NCBI GenBank assembly: GCA_028819195.1
Contig: JAPPMF010000019.1
Location: 52,569-116,568, forward strand
Direction of reading: 5' to 3'
DNA: 64,000 nt
From: Bin55 sp028819195
GTDB taxonomy: Bacteria; Pseudomonadota; Gammaproteobacteria; Pseudomonadales; Azotimanducaceae
In this document: positions 42,983-52,630 of the stretch, piece after piece
Layout of the letters: the number at the start of each line of letters is the position of its first letter
Position numbering within the stretch: the stretch's first letter is position 1
The notes under the pieces: model-generated
Told to the model about the DNA's origin: nothing
The model's database searches: none
Seen by the model: only the letters and a program-made list of their open reading frames with translations
Program-made: the position numbers and the translations under genes

Positions 42983-45964
42983 TCACCTCTGTACATATCT
43001 TAAATTAACTTTCATCCGCCGTCCTTTTGGGTTGTGGGTCATACCGTCATAAGCATGTTCTACGTTCGCAAACGGTGGTGGTTCATCGGTCAGATTAAAT
43101 AGCGACAACGAAATGTCGAAGTTCTTATCGGGAAACAACCACGTGAGAGTCGTGTCTAAAGTGGTGAATCCAGCAACTTCAAAATCACTTACTGGAACTC
43201 CTCCAAACCCGTCGTGAGCGCCATCGTCGTCGTAAGCCGAAATGTGGTTTAAATATACACTCGCGCTGAAATTTGAATGGAAATACGAGGCCTGTGTTTG
43301 TAACTTCCATTTAGGAATCGGTACCAGTAAAGGGTTGCCAAAATTTAACTTACCCGCACCTGCGACCGAATCCTGAATTTGAAACTCGCCGAATGAAAGT
43401 GCGTGCAAATCGAACGTAGAAGTAAACGTACCACTAGCACCTAACCTAAGGCTACCGTTTCCGACATTTACCGAGTTGTTTACCTGCCAATCAAATCCAG
43501 AGGTATCAACACCGGGGTAGTTTACTAGCGGCACCTCGACTCGTGTAATGGAACGTGGTTCACAGATTGTTGAAATTTCGTCAGCTCGCCCCTCGGCACA
43601 GTAAACAAACTGAGAAACCGAGCTGCGTGTAACTGGATTAGCATATATATCATCGATAGTATCATGCGGTAAACTGCCAATGACATCGTCAAAGTTGTAT
43701 ACCCAATAGTCGATGCTGAATTCCAAACCAGCCTCATTGACAAAGACTAAACCAAAGTTATAGGTTAGAGCTTGTTCCGGGTCTAGATCGGAATCGCCAT
43801 AAATGTCGACTGGAATCCACGCCCCGACTTGGCTGATATATTGAGTGACAGTTAGTGGAACTTCTTCACGTAAGTCATCTACTGAAGGTGTACGAAATGT
43901 AGTCTGTGCGGAAGCCCTGAAGACAAAATTGTCATTTAGTTGAACGCGTGTTGCTACTTTCGGGTCAATACTACTAGCGTGTTCGTAAATTTCATAATTT
44001 ATTGCCAGCTGTGTATCAATACGATCTCCTTGGTTGATCCCAAGCTCGGCAAATACACGATGAACGCTTTGGTCATTGTCATACGGGTTATAAGCGTTAA
44101 TGAAAGTGAATACTCCAAACGCTCCAGAGAGACAACTTTTGTCTCCGATTACTGGACAGGGATTACGACTCAAATCACCATGATCATTAGGATTGCCACT
44201 TGCATTAAAACGTCGAAATTGATAGCCTGCGGCAAACGCTCCATTGGCAAATACAGGTGCACTGATGGCTGCATCGGCGACGAATAGCGCGGTTTCACTG
44301 TAAATATCAGAAACACTATTCATCCAATCCGCTAGTTCTTGCGAATTAGTTTGCGCTGGGTCGTAGTATGGATTTGGTGTTTTGTAATAGGGTGCGCCCG
44401 GTAATGAAGAATACTGAACTGCACTACTAAACGGATTGAGGTATTCGCACCCCATCGTACCGGGTAATTTACTAGTCGGCGCTACTCTCATACCGGGACC
44501 GAGCGAATTGTCTGCTATGACTCCGACACCACAATTGGGACCTCCATATCCCCGAAATGCGAGAAACAATCTCTCCGTGAGTATAGCTGGAATCGAAACA
44601 TTGCCGTTAGCAGTGGAATAAGAGAAACCGAGATCCCAGTTATATTCCTTACTTCCAGAAAACATTCCTACACCATCGACCTCGGCTGCGAACCGCCAAC
44701 TATTTCCCTCTCGCTCAGAGGTACGTTTGGCATAGCCGTTACCAAATGGTCGTCCGCGCCAGTACCAGTTGTCTTGACTAGCACACTCGGTTCGAAAGTT
44801 TTGACTATACTCGGTGTTTGCACAGAAAGCGATTCGATTGGGATGTGTCGGGCTTATCTCCATGACTCCGCGATGTAATAGCGGAAATGGGGGATGTGAG
44901 GGTTGTGTTTGCCAGTTTGGCGTGTTGGTGTTGGCCCATAAAACTTCAAGATGAAAATTGGTTCCTTCGGTCAATTCTCTGTTTAGCTCGGCAAACATTT
45001 TTATGAATGTTGATTCTTCTATCAGATTATCAAACGGTTGGTAATTGAAAATGCAGTAATAAGGATCAACAGCGGGATGGTTCGGATAGCCATTGAGTTC
45101 ATTACAAACAGGGTCTGTTTTCCCGGACCACTGCACGGCTTTAAGTGTCGCAATCACTTCCTCTCGAGGTGTGGTAGAAGTGTCAACTCCGTCGGGAAAC
45201 CAGAAATAACCGGGATTGCCGACACTCGACCAGCCCGCACGCCAAGGATCTTGTAACGGACGTAAACTCCACTCACGATCTTCAGCTTCCAACTCACCGC
45301 GACTTTCGTATTCGACGGATAAAACCAAATCTGATTCCATCAATTTGGTACCAAATATGAATCCTGTAGAATAATCTTCGCTACTATCAAAACTATCGAT
45401 GGAGAAGTAAGTTTCTAGTCCTTTAAAGTTTTTACGAGTCACAAAATTGGCAATACCACCAATCGCGTCGGAACCGTAAATAGCACTTGCGCCTTCCTTG
45501 AGAATTTCAATCCTACCAATCGAGATGGCGGGAAGAACACTTAAGTCGACGAATCGACCGCCGATCAAGCGCGCCGGTAGATACGTGTGTCGACGACCAT
45601 TAAAGAGGACTAATGTTCGCGACGCGCCTAATCCACGCAAATTAATGTTGGAAGCAGATTCGGGTATAGCCGCTGGTACACTGCTGTTGTACCAACCACT
45701 CCGTTCTCCAACGACACCATTGCTAGCGCCCAGATTCTTCATCAGGTCGACTATCAATGGTTCTCCTTTCTGTACCATTGATTGGCGGTCGAGCACGGTT
45801 ACTGAGTGTGGTGCGTCTATAGGAGGTTTCTTGATCGCAGTTCCGACAACGACAACCTCCTCTATTTCCGTATTTTCCTGTTCGTTCTGCGCACCGATAT
45901 TGCCGCCAAACAGAGTAATTAACAATGCAATATAGAGGGTAATCAGTGGAATTTTTGTAGGCAT
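42983..45964 (-). CDS. TonB-dependent outer-membrane receptor
   Basis: A 993-residue receptor with a signal peptide (LITLYIALLITLFGGNIGA). The TonB box region is EEVVVVGTAI near residue 35. The plug follows, with VLDRQSMVQKGEPLIVDLM and LGASRTLVLFNGRRHTYL. ILKEGASAIYGSDAIGG precedes the barrel. The end is a typical barrel strand (GRRMKVNLRYVQR). Length is usual for receptors of large or hydrophobic ligands. The substrate is unknown; it converges with the P450 gene. Confidence 0.88.
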   Translation of the reverse strand: MPTKIPLITLYIALLITLFGGNIGAQNEQENTEIEEVVVVGTAIKKPPIDAPHSVTVLDRQSMVQKGEPLIVDLMKNLGASNGVVGERSGWYNSSVPAAIPESASNINLRGLGASRTLVLFNGRRHTYLPARLIGGRFVDLSVLPAISIGRIEILKEGASAIYGSDAIGGIANFVTRKNFKGLETYFSIDSFDSSEDYSTGFIFGTKLMESDLVLSVEYESRGELEAEDREWSLRPLQDPWRAGWSSVGNPGYFWFPDGVDTSTTPREEVIATLKAVQWSGKTDPVCNELNGYPNHPAVDPYYCIFNYQPFDNLIEESTFIKMFAELNRELTEGTNFHLEVLWANTNTPNWQTQPSHPPFPLLHRGVMEISPTHPNRIAFCANTEYSQNFRTECASQDNWYWRGRPFGNGYAKRTSEREGNSWRFAAEVDGVGMFSGSKEYNWDLGFSYSTANGNVSIPAILTERLFLAFRGYGGPNCGVGVIADNSLGPGMRVAPTSKLPGTMGCEYLNPFSSAVQYSSLPGAPYYKTPNPYYDPAQTNSQELADWMNSVSDIYSETALFVADAAISAPVFANGAFAAGYQFRRFNASGNPNDHGDLSRNPCPVIGDKSCLSGAFGVFTFINAYNPYDNDQSVHRVFAELGINQGDRIDTQLAINYEIYEHASSIDPKVATRVQLNDNFVFRASAQTTFRTPSVDDLREEVPLTVTQYISQVGAWIPVDIYGDSDLDPEQALTYNFGLVFVNEAGLEFSIDYWVYNFDDVIGSLPHDTIDDIYANPVTRSSVSQFVYCAEGRADEISTICEPRSITRVEVPLVNYPGVDTSGFDWQVNNSVNVGNGSLRLGASGTFTSTFDLHALSFGEFQIQDSVAGAGKLNFGNPLLVPIPKWKLQTQASYFHSNFSASVYLNHISAYDDDGAHDGFGGVPVSDFEVAGFTTLDTTLTWLFPDKNFDISLSLFNLTDEPPPFANVEHAYDGMTHNPKGRRMKVNLRYVQR

Positions 45965-46200
45965 TTTGTTTTCGCTACCTTTGAGGATGGTTAATGAAGT
46001 TCAGCATATATATTTTACGTTAGGATTTCTACACTATTTTGTAACCGACGATATCAAGTGTAGATTATTCTATTATGTTTTTCAATCGTTTGTATATAAT
46101 GTAAAATACCACTAGTTGCAGTACAACCTCCAAGTGAGCCGTTTAGCTGTCGACTTGCTCTCAAATCCGGTAAATCACAACTTAACAAAGAGAAATCACC

Positions 46201-47718
46201 TTGAATTCTGAAGACCTTCTAATTCACGAAATACACAACCTAGATTTAGTTAATCGACAACCCACACTCGAAAAAGCTTTGTACAAGTACTTGGAACTTT
46301 GTCTAGCGAATTATTCTATAGCCCATGTTCACGCATTTAGAGCGCGGCTTGGTTGGTCGGGTAAACCTCCAATTACTTTGCAGGAAGCCGGTAAAATTGC
46401 GGGTGTAACCCGTGAACGTATTCGTCAACTAGAACTGCGCATTAAGCGGAGTATTCGAAAAAACACACCCGCCGTAATGTCCAAAATAGCGGACGAATTA
46501 CCTGAAGACGATGCCGAACTTTGGTCAAACGTTAGTGTACGTTTACGCGCCATAGGTATTACCGAGAATCTCTGGTCGATTCAATCGGTACGGGTGTTGA
46601 TGCGGCACTTCGGTTTTGATGCTTGGTATTTTGCCGAAGGCGATCAGGACAGTCTCATCGGTGGAATTCCAGCGTCGTATCTAACACAATTTCAGGAGTA
46701 TATCACCTTGACAAGGCGTATGTGTCGCGCTTCAGGGGCGGTTCCACTCGAGAGTATCGTCCAAGAGGTGCGAGACTCAGGCCGAGAACAAAAGCTTCAA
46801 CCAACGAATGTCCCTAGTTTAAAGCTCATGTTAAGTTGCATCAGTGACATCGAGTTTCTCCCCGATGATTATTGTTGGGTCACTAGTACACCAACCAATC
46901 GTGTTCGCCTTATTAATGTCACGAAAAAAATGTTATCGGTCGCCCGACCACTGAATATGATCGAGATTCATCGTGGACTCGAACGGAAATATTCCTTTCG
47001 TAACAAAACCGGTACTGCACTGTATGATGGGATCGTACCACCTATAAGAATCCTGCTAGCGCTTTATGAAAGATATGCAGAATTCAAAGTAAGCGCTGAT
47101 GATCGAATAGACTACACCGGCGATCTCGATCCACAATCGGAACTTACTCGCCCTGAACATATGATTTATCGCGCATTTATGGATTCGGGTAAACGGATCC
47201 TCGATCGCAACACAATCAAATTCTTCGGTGCCGAACGTGGTATCAACATGAGCAGCATGGAAGTAGAGCTGACCTATAGTCCAATCGTCACCAAAATCCA
47301 ACAGAACAACTGGCGTTTGGTTGGTACCGAACTAACCGGAAGAGAACTCAGTAATCTAGTGTTCAAAACTGAAGAAGAAAGATCGACCCGTCGTCTAATG
47401 GGTAAAGGGTTCATCGGTGAAGATCTGTATCGTATTGTGCTGGTCATTCCTAGGTTCGTACACAATTTTGTATCGAGTGTACCATCAGAGATAGGTGGTT
47501 TGAAGTTAAAAGCCGCGTTTCTGGACAAGAATGACGTGTCGTTAATTTGTAAAAATGGTGCAATCTTTGGATTCGGAAAGTTTCTCACTGATTCCGGTTA
47601 TTCGGAAGGGGACTATTTGACTATTACCCTAGATTTGAAAGGATACGGATTTACCTGGACCGTGTCAACAGAGCTACCGGATCTGAGTTTCGCTGGGCAA
47701 TCGAATCCGACCCCCTAA
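46201..47718 (+). CDS. Sigma-70 region-4-like DNA-binding protein
   Basis: A 505-residue protein starting at TTG. The only recognised domain is a sigma-70 region-4-like helix-turn-helix: ITLQEAGKIAGVTRERIRQL around residues 60-80 followed by RIKRSIRKN. The rest has a helical middle (VRVLMRHFGFDAWYF) and a region near 240-270 suggesting further winged-helix units. The length is far beyond an ECF sigma factor and no region 2 is visible. It may regulate the EcoRV cassette 210 bases downstream, but no direct evidence shows this. Confidence 0.6.
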   Translation: MNSEDLLIHEIHNLDLVNRQPTLEKALYKYLELCLANYSIAHVHAFRARLGWSGKPPITLQEAGKIAGVTRERIRQLELRIKRSIRKNTPAVMSKIADELPEDDAELWSNVSVRLRAIGITENLWSIQSVRVLMRHFGFDAWYFAEGDQDSLIGGIPASYLTQFQEYITLTRRMCRASGAVPLESIVQEVRDSGREQKLQPTNVPSLKLMLSCISDIEFLPDDYCWVTSTPTNRVRLINVTKKMLSVARPLNMIEIHRGLERKYSFRNKTGTALYDGIVPPIRILLALYERYAEFKVSADDRIDYTGDLDPQSELTRPEHMIYRAFMDSGKRILDRNTIKFFGAERGINMSSMEVELTYSPIVTKIQQNNWRLVGTELTGRELSNLVFKTEEERSTRRLMGKGFIGEDLYRIVLVIPRFVHNFVSSVPSEIGGLKLKAAFLDKNDVSLICKNGAIFGFGKFLTDSGYSEGDYLTITLDLKGYGFTWTVSTELPDLSFAGQSNPTP

Positions 47719-47738
47719 ACATATTAAAACTGTTTAAC

Positions 47739-47809
47739 AGTGTAAATTGCGAGAACACGTGTGTAACAAAAATTTCATTTTTAGGTGTTACACTCTCGTG
47801 TATTACACT
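47739..47809. promoter_or_regulatory. Long imperfect inverted repeat upstream of the EcoRV-like gene
   Basis: Arms share agtgtaa/ttacact (47739-47745 and 47803-47809), cgaga/tctcg and gtgtaaca/tgttacac (47761-47768 and 47786-47793). A TTGACA hexamer follows at 47814. It may be an operator for the endonuclease gene or a terminator of the regulator gene. No poly-T follows closely. Confidence 0.5.
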
Positions 47810-47928
47810 TCAGTTGACAAGTTTATTCTGTAGGAGCTCTGCCCCGAAGTATTCCAACCCAAAAGATCAAACTCACTCTAAGATCTGTCTGACCTTGATA
47901 AAATCATAAATTTAATACAAGGTTTCCA

Positions 47929-48729
47929 TTGTCGTCTATCGTTACCCTTCTTAACCAAGAAATCAACAACATTTCCAGTGACTTTGAAGTATGTGGGGTG
48001 GTTAATCATCGTGGGAAGGTGTATCCACTCAATTCTGACACCAAAGTCCTGAGCACGGTATTTGAATTAATTTGCCGACCGATAGTTGTTTCAGTAGCAA
48101 AACAACTAGGTTACGAAGTTGTCGAGCCATTAGTGCAAAACTATTACCCTGACTTTTCTCTGGTGAAAAGTGTTGTGACCGATGAGGTTCAACAAGCTAG
48201 TCCGGAATTCACTCTCGCTGATAGCCGTTTCGAAAAACCCAAGATCGCCGTCGATATCAAAACCACTTACCGCAACTCGAGGAACAAATTCAACTACACG
48301 TTAGGCGGGTATGCCAGTTTTATCAGACCCAGTAGTGAAAGGAAAAACATCGTGTTTCCGTTCAGCGACTACCAAAAACACTACATTATTGGTTTTGTTT
48401 ACAGTAGGGGGAAGAAAAGCAACCGTGACTCACCGTTCGTATACCCCGTTGATGAGTTAGATAACGTTCCTGTTCCTATCGAGAATATAGAGTTTTTTGT
48501 ACAAGAGAAATGGCGGATCGCCGGGGATCGAGCCGGTAGTGGTAATACCACCAACATTGGTAGTATTACTGGAACGATCGATGATTTTCGTGAAGGTAAG
48601 GGACCTTTTCGGTCGGAAAAAGAATTCTTAACGTATTGGCGCGGCTATGAACGCACGGCCGAACAACGCGCCGCCGCGTATTCCAACCTAGCCGAATTTC
48701 GGCGCTTCCAACAACGGCGCCGAATCTGA
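47929..48729 (+). CDS. EcoRV-type restriction endonuclease (predicted GATATC)
   Basis: A 266-residue endonuclease starting at TTG, clearly homologous to EcoRV through its length. The PD...DxK active site is present: YYPDFSL (Asp75) and VDIKTTY (Asp109, Lys111). A 14-residue insertion relative to EcoRV lies between these. The recognition loop AGSGNTTNIGS is the same as in EcoRV, and FELICRP matches the Glu45 region. It should cleave GATATC bluntly. Its 3' end overlaps the methylase gene on the other strand by 42 bases. It is intact. Confidence 0.93.
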   Translation: MSSIVTLLNQEINNISSDFEVCGVVNHRGKVYPLNSDTKVLSTVFELICRPIVVSVAKQLGYEVVEPLVQNYYPDFSLVKSVVTDEVQQASPEFTLADSRFEKPKIAVDIKTTYRNSRNKFNYTLGGYASFIRPSSERKNIVFPFSDYQKHYIIGFVYSRGKKSNRDSPFVYPVDELDNVPVPIENIEFFVQEKWRIAGDRAGSGNTTNIGSITGTIDDFREGKGPFRSEKEFLTYWRGYERTAEQRAAAYSNLAEFRRFQQRRRI

Positions 48730-49623
48730 TGCTATCACCGCGGGAGAGAAAACAACGACTTCAGTCATCTCGTGACGTAGTTTCTCGGTCGCCCCTAAAT
48801 GATAGAAGTGAGATAACGTTCGTTTGGGGTAATTCGAAAACCAACGGTCTACATAATCGTTCCGGCGATACTGATTTTCTAGCCACATTGATAACGCAAA
48901 ATTGGCGTTAAGCGAACGTAATGCAAAGGCTAGCTCATTCGCTTCCGCCGTGGTAAACCCGTTGTAATAATCAGTATGCCGGCCAATGTAAGGCGGATCA
49001 CAGTAAAGCATATCGTCTGCTTGGACTTCAGCTAGCGTCTTGCTCCAATCCTGGACAACAAACTCCCAGTCCTTCCCTTGCATCACCGCGCTAGCCCATT
49101 CAACTTGATTGACAATCTTCGTAATGAGTGCCGGTCTAAACCGTTCGGGTTTCCGACAGAACGGAACGTTGAATTTACCCTCACGATTAAAACGCATCAT
49201 TCCATTAAAACACGACCGATTGAGAAAGAGAAAATCTAATGAGTCGCCAACTTCGTTGAAACGCTCGCGCACGGCGTAATAGTGAGATTCGCCGTTGTGG
49301 AGTAAAGTCTCGCCTTCGCGTTCAAGATGATCGCGCACTTGACAACCAGTAATGTCGCCATCCCGGACTCTACGATAAAAGTTGATAACGTGTTCGTTCG
49401 TGTCAGCCAATAACGCCTTGTTAGGAGCAAGGTTTAAAGCCACCACCCCCGTTCCTAGAAAAGGTTCTACCCACCGGCCTTTGTTGTTCCAAATGATCGA
49501 CTGCGCGAGCATCGGCACAATTTTGGTCTTAATCCCTTGCATCTTGAGTGGTGGCGACTTTGGCAATATCGTTCGTGGCAAAGCTTTCACCTGGCTTTCT
49601 GTTGTGTCCGCATTGATTAGCAT
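48688..49623 (-). CDS. M.EcoRV-type adenine methyltransferase (alpha class)
   Basis: A 311-residue Dam-like methylase with motif X QGIKTKIVPML, motif I WVEPFLGTGVVALN and motif IV YCDPPYIGRHTDYYN. RSCFNGMMRFNREG matches M.EcoRV closely. It should methylate the first adenine of GATATC and protect against the convergent EcoRV-like enzyme. Unlike the well-known EcoRV locus, where I recall divergent genes, these two are tail-to-tail and overlap by 42 bases. The N-terminal 27 residues are extra compared with M.EcoRV, so a downstream start is possible. Confidence 0.92.
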   Translation of the reverse strand: MLINADTTESQVKALPRTILPKSPPLKMQGIKTKIVPMLAQSIIWNNKGRWVEPFLGTGVVALNLAPNKALLADTNEHVINFYRRVRDGDITGCQVRDHLEREGETLLHNGESHYYAVRERFNEVGDSLDFLFLNRSCFNGMMRFNREGKFNVPFCRKPERFRPALITKIVNQVEWASAVMQGKDWEFVVQDWSKTLAEVQADDMLYCDPPYIGRHTDYYNGFTTAEANELAFALRSLNANFALSMWLENQYRRNDYVDRWFSNYPKRTLSHFYHLGATEKLRHEMTEVVVFSPAVIASDSAPLLEAPKFG

Positions 49624-49743
49624 GACTTAATCTTTTGAATAGAGCTAACGATTTGGTGAACTAGTATACAACACAACAAAGCGACTTAACAATATCTGTT
49701 GGAGTTATCACAAACTCCACATGTTAGTACGCTAACGATTGGG

Positions 49744-51360
49744 TTAACGACTCAGTATAAGTACGATTCCACTAGTTCCGAGTACCAAAGGAAGCAAAGC
49801 CTCCATTCCAATTCCCCACCACAGTAAACTAGCGGTTCCGATTAATCCTAATCCGAGTACCGTTTTATAGATTCGACGCCGTTTATTGCGTTTTTGGGAT
49901 TGTTGTAATTCGCGCACTTGGCGGCTTTCGTATTCGATCTTCTTTTCTAAACGTTTGATCGTTCGCCTTGCCGTTACCAATAAACTAGGTAGCGTGGGGA
50001 GTTCGACAGCAAGTTGTGGTGCGTGATTAAGCACTTGTTGAACGGTCGCAAGCGCACCGTAGCGCTCTTTCATCCATTTTTCCATGAACGGTTTAGCTGT
50101 TGACCAAAGATCTAAATCGGGATCAAGTTGCCTTCCCAAACCTTCAATGTGTAGCAGAGTCTTTTGCAACAGTACTAGCTGAGGTTGTACTTCCATGTCG
50201 AAACGCCGAGAGGCAGTGAATAGATCGAGTAAGAACTGCCCAAAAGAAATTTCAGATAGCGGTTTTTTAAAAAACGGCTCGCACAACTTTCGAATCAACA
50301 TTTCGAACTCAGCTAGATCGCCATCGTCTGTGATCCATCCAGATTCAACGTGCAAACGAGCGATTTCAGCGTAATCACGATTGAAAAAAGCGACGATATT
50401 GAGTGCAATAAAAGTTTGATCTTCTTCGGTTAATGAACCAATAATCGCGCAATCGACCGCGATGTAGGACGGATTTTTAGGGTCAGAAACATCGACAAAT
50501 ATGTTTCCTGGATGCATATCAGCGTGAAAAAAGTTGTGATTAAATACCTGCGTAAAGAAAGTCTCGACTCCACGTTGGGAAAGTACCTTTAAGTCAGTTC
50601 CTTTCTCGCGTAATAAATCGATCGAATGGATCGGTATACCTTCAATTCGTTCCATTACTAGAACTTTTTTCGTCGTTAGGTGGTTGTACACGCGCGGTGC
50701 ATAAAGCAACGGTGAATTTGCAAAGTTTTGCCGTAATTGGACTGTATTTCTTGCTTCGTTTTCTAAGTTTAGTTCACCGACAATCGTGGTTTCGTAGTCA
50801 TTCACAACATCGACTAAATGTAATCGTCTGGCGATATGAGAAACTCTTTCTAAGAATTTAGAGACTGCTTGCATCATGCGTAAATCGCGCATGATTTGTT
50901 CTTCTACCTTTGGACGTATGACTTTGACGACTACTTTGGAGTCGTCGAGTAAAACAGCTCCGTGTACTTGCGCTAGTGATGCAGAGGCGATGGGTTCGGT
51001 GTCAAACTGCGCAAACACATCGTTGAGTGATTTTTCGAGACTTGTTTCAATCAGTTCGATAGCTTTGTCTGAGGAAAATGGTGGTACTTGATCCTGTAAT
51101 TTTGCGAGCTCATCGGCGTATTCAACTGATAGAAGGTCACGACGGGTTGACAACGTTTGACCGAACTTTACAAAAATTGGTCCGAGATAGATAAGTGCTT
51201 CTCGCACACGAACGGCGGTAGAAGTTTTGGGTAGCGGTAAATAACTAGATAATAGAAACCACCGCGACCAGTGATTTTTGAGAATCTCGACTAGTGCCGT
51301 ATCAAGTCGAAAACGTAGAACGACCCAAAGGACTAGAAAGAAAAGACCGAACGGAATCAA
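49744..51360 (-). CDS. ubiB: UbiB ABC1-family kinase-like protein of ubiquinone synthesis
   Basis: A 538-residue ADCK/ABC1 protein. Signatures include the KxGQ motif FVKFGQTLSTRRDLLS, the ala-rich SASLAQVHGAVL, ADMHPGNIFV and AVDCAIIG metal-binding region. Two C-terminal hydrophobic segments anchor it (LGLIGTASLLWWGIGM and LPLVLGTSGIVLIL). UbiB supports the aerobic ubiquinone pathway at the inner membrane. Its start overlaps the ubiJ stop. It is the last gene of the hslV-ubiB cluster. Confidence 0.95.
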   Translation of the reverse strand: MIPFGLFFLVLWVVLRFRLDTALVEILKNHWSRWFLLSSYLPLPKTSTAVRVREALIYLGPIFVKFGQTLSTRRDLLSVEYADELAKLQDQVPPFSSDKAIELIETSLEKSLNDVFAQFDTEPIASASLAQVHGAVLLDDSKVVVKVIRPKVEEQIMRDLRMMQAVSKFLERVSHIARRLHLVDVVNDYETTIVGELNLENEARNTVQLRQNFANSPLLYAPRVYNHLTTKKVLVMERIEGIPIHSIDLLREKGTDLKVLSQRGVETFFTQVFNHNFFHADMHPGNIFVDVSDPKNPSYIAVDCAIIGSLTEEDQTFIALNIVAFFNRDYAEIARLHVESGWITDDGDLAEFEMLIRKLCEPFFKKPLSEISFGQFLLDLFTASRRFDMEVQPQLVLLQKTLLHIEGLGRQLDPDLDLWSTAKPFMEKWMKERYGALATVQQVLNHAPQLAVELPTLPSLLVTARRTIKRLEKKIEYESRQVRELQQSQKRNKRRRIYKTVLGLGLIGTASLLWWGIGMEALLPLVLGTSGIVLILSR

Positions 51361-51890
51361 GGATTCTCAAGGGCTCGAATACGATCCTCCAGTTGATTGA
51401 CGGCTTTTTGTAGTTCTCGCAACTGCAAGGTGAGCTCTTCGATTTGTGCATTATCTTTTCGGTTTACCGTGAATTCACTTGCTAAGCCTTCGATTGTGGA
51501 ACGCGCAGCGGCCACGCCGAGTTCGGCTTTTGATTGAACCTTGTCGGCAAATGATCCAGCGTCAAAACTCGGCTTAAAAATCTTGCGTAAATGTTCGAGT
51601 AAATCACTATCGCCGTCAATTTCGGTGTTTGACTCTAAATCCGTTAGCAGAGTTTTACCAACATCCACAACTGAACCGGTAATCGAAAGATCAGGTTCGT
51701 TCTCTGTATAAGTAGCTACGTTTGCTTCGCCGTCCCGAAACAAGACATAAACGGGGTTGTTTTCTACGTTTAAGAGCACTAATTTTCCTTCGAGTTCATT
51801 AACAGTAGCGCGGGCTTGTGGGTCAATCGCCAACCGTGCCTTGATAGCCGCTTCAACTGCGCTCGCTGATGTTGATTGTAGTATAGTCAT
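51357..51890 (-). CDS. ubiJ: UbiJ SCP2-domain ubiquinone factor
   Basis: A 177-residue protein with an N-terminal SCP2-like lipid-binding domain (LAIDPQARATVNELEGKLV, VYVLFRDGEA) and a C-terminal coiled coil (IEELTLQLRELQKAVNQLED). UbiJ gathers the Ubi enzymes and carries the quinone intermediate. Overlapping starts and stops with ubiE and ubiB show one operon. The length is usual for the family. Confidence 0.92.
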   Translation of the reverse strand: MTILQSTSASAVEAAIKARLAIDPQARATVNELEGKLVLLNVENNPVYVLFRDGEANVATYTENEPDLSITGSVVDVGKTLLTDLESNTEIDGDSDLLEHLRKIFKPSFDAGSFADKVQSKAELGVAAARSTIEGLASEFTVNRKDNAQIEELTLQLRELQKAVNQLEDRIRALENP

Positions 51891-52630
51891 CGAATTCCTG
51901 TGTGGATTGAGACAATCCCTCCTAATAAATTTTCAAATTGACATTCGTGTAAACCGCAAGCTTCCATCGCGAGGTGAATCGCTTCCGGTTGTGGATGTTG
52001 TTGGATAGATTCTACCAGATAACGATAGGGTTTGCTGTCGCCGACCACGATTTGACCGATGATTGGCCAGGCACAGCAATAGGTTTGAAATAGTTTTGAT
52101 AACCGAGTCGATTTAGCATGTGAGAAATCAAGCAGAGATAACCGACCACCTCGTTTCAATACTCGATAACACTCCTCAAGGGTCAGGTCGATATAACTCA
52201 TGTTGCGAATACCGAACGCCATCGTGATACAGTCAAAAGTTTCATCAGCTAATGGCAAAAATTGGGCATCGGCGAGTAAGTAATCGACATTCGCAAAACC
52301 AGCATTCAACATACGGTTACGGCAGTGACTAAGCATGGAACTATTGAGATCCACAGCTGTAATCCTACCGCTGCCAGACAGACGTGATGCAATTAGTTGT
52401 GTGATATCTCCCGTTCCGCAAGCAATGTCTAGGACCTGACCGTTTTGTGGTATGCTCGCCGAATCAATAAATATTCGTTTTAAGATTCGGTGTGTGCCTA
52501 ACGACATGATGTCGTTCATCAAGTCGTAGCGTGGGTTTACGGTTTCGAATACTTGGTCGACCAGCTCCGTTTTTTTGCTGCTTGGAACCTTCTGATTGCC
52601 AAAATTTACTAGAGAATCGGTTGAGTTCAT
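51887..52630 (-). CDS. ubiE: UbiE demethylmenaquinone/ubiquinone C-methyltransferase
   Basis: A 247-residue SAM-dependent C-methyltransferase of quinone synthesis. VNPRYDLMNDIMSLGTHRI and VLDIACGTGDIT (motif I) are present, followed by FDCITMAFGIRNMSYID, the UbiE-specific block. It overlaps both neighbours (DUF971 and ubiJ) by four bases each. It acts in the cytoplasm on membrane quinone precursors. Confidence 0.95.
   Translation of the reverse strand: MNSTDSLVNFGNQKVPSSKKTELVDQVFETVNPRYDLMNDIMSLGTHRILKRIFIDSASIPQNGQVLDIACGTGDITQLIASRLSGSGRITAVDLNSSMLSHCRNRMLNAGFANVDYLLADAQFLPLADETFDCITMAFGIRNMSYIDLTLEECYRVLKRGGRLSLLDFSHAKSTRLSKLFQTYCCAWPIIGQIVVGDSKPYRYLVESIQQHPQPEAIHLAMEACGLHECQFENLLGGIVSIHTGIR

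Noticed and set aside
49698..49716. Hairpin ggagtt/aactcc after ubiB
   Set aside because: Six-base stem without a U-run on the relevant strand; too weak to call a terminator.
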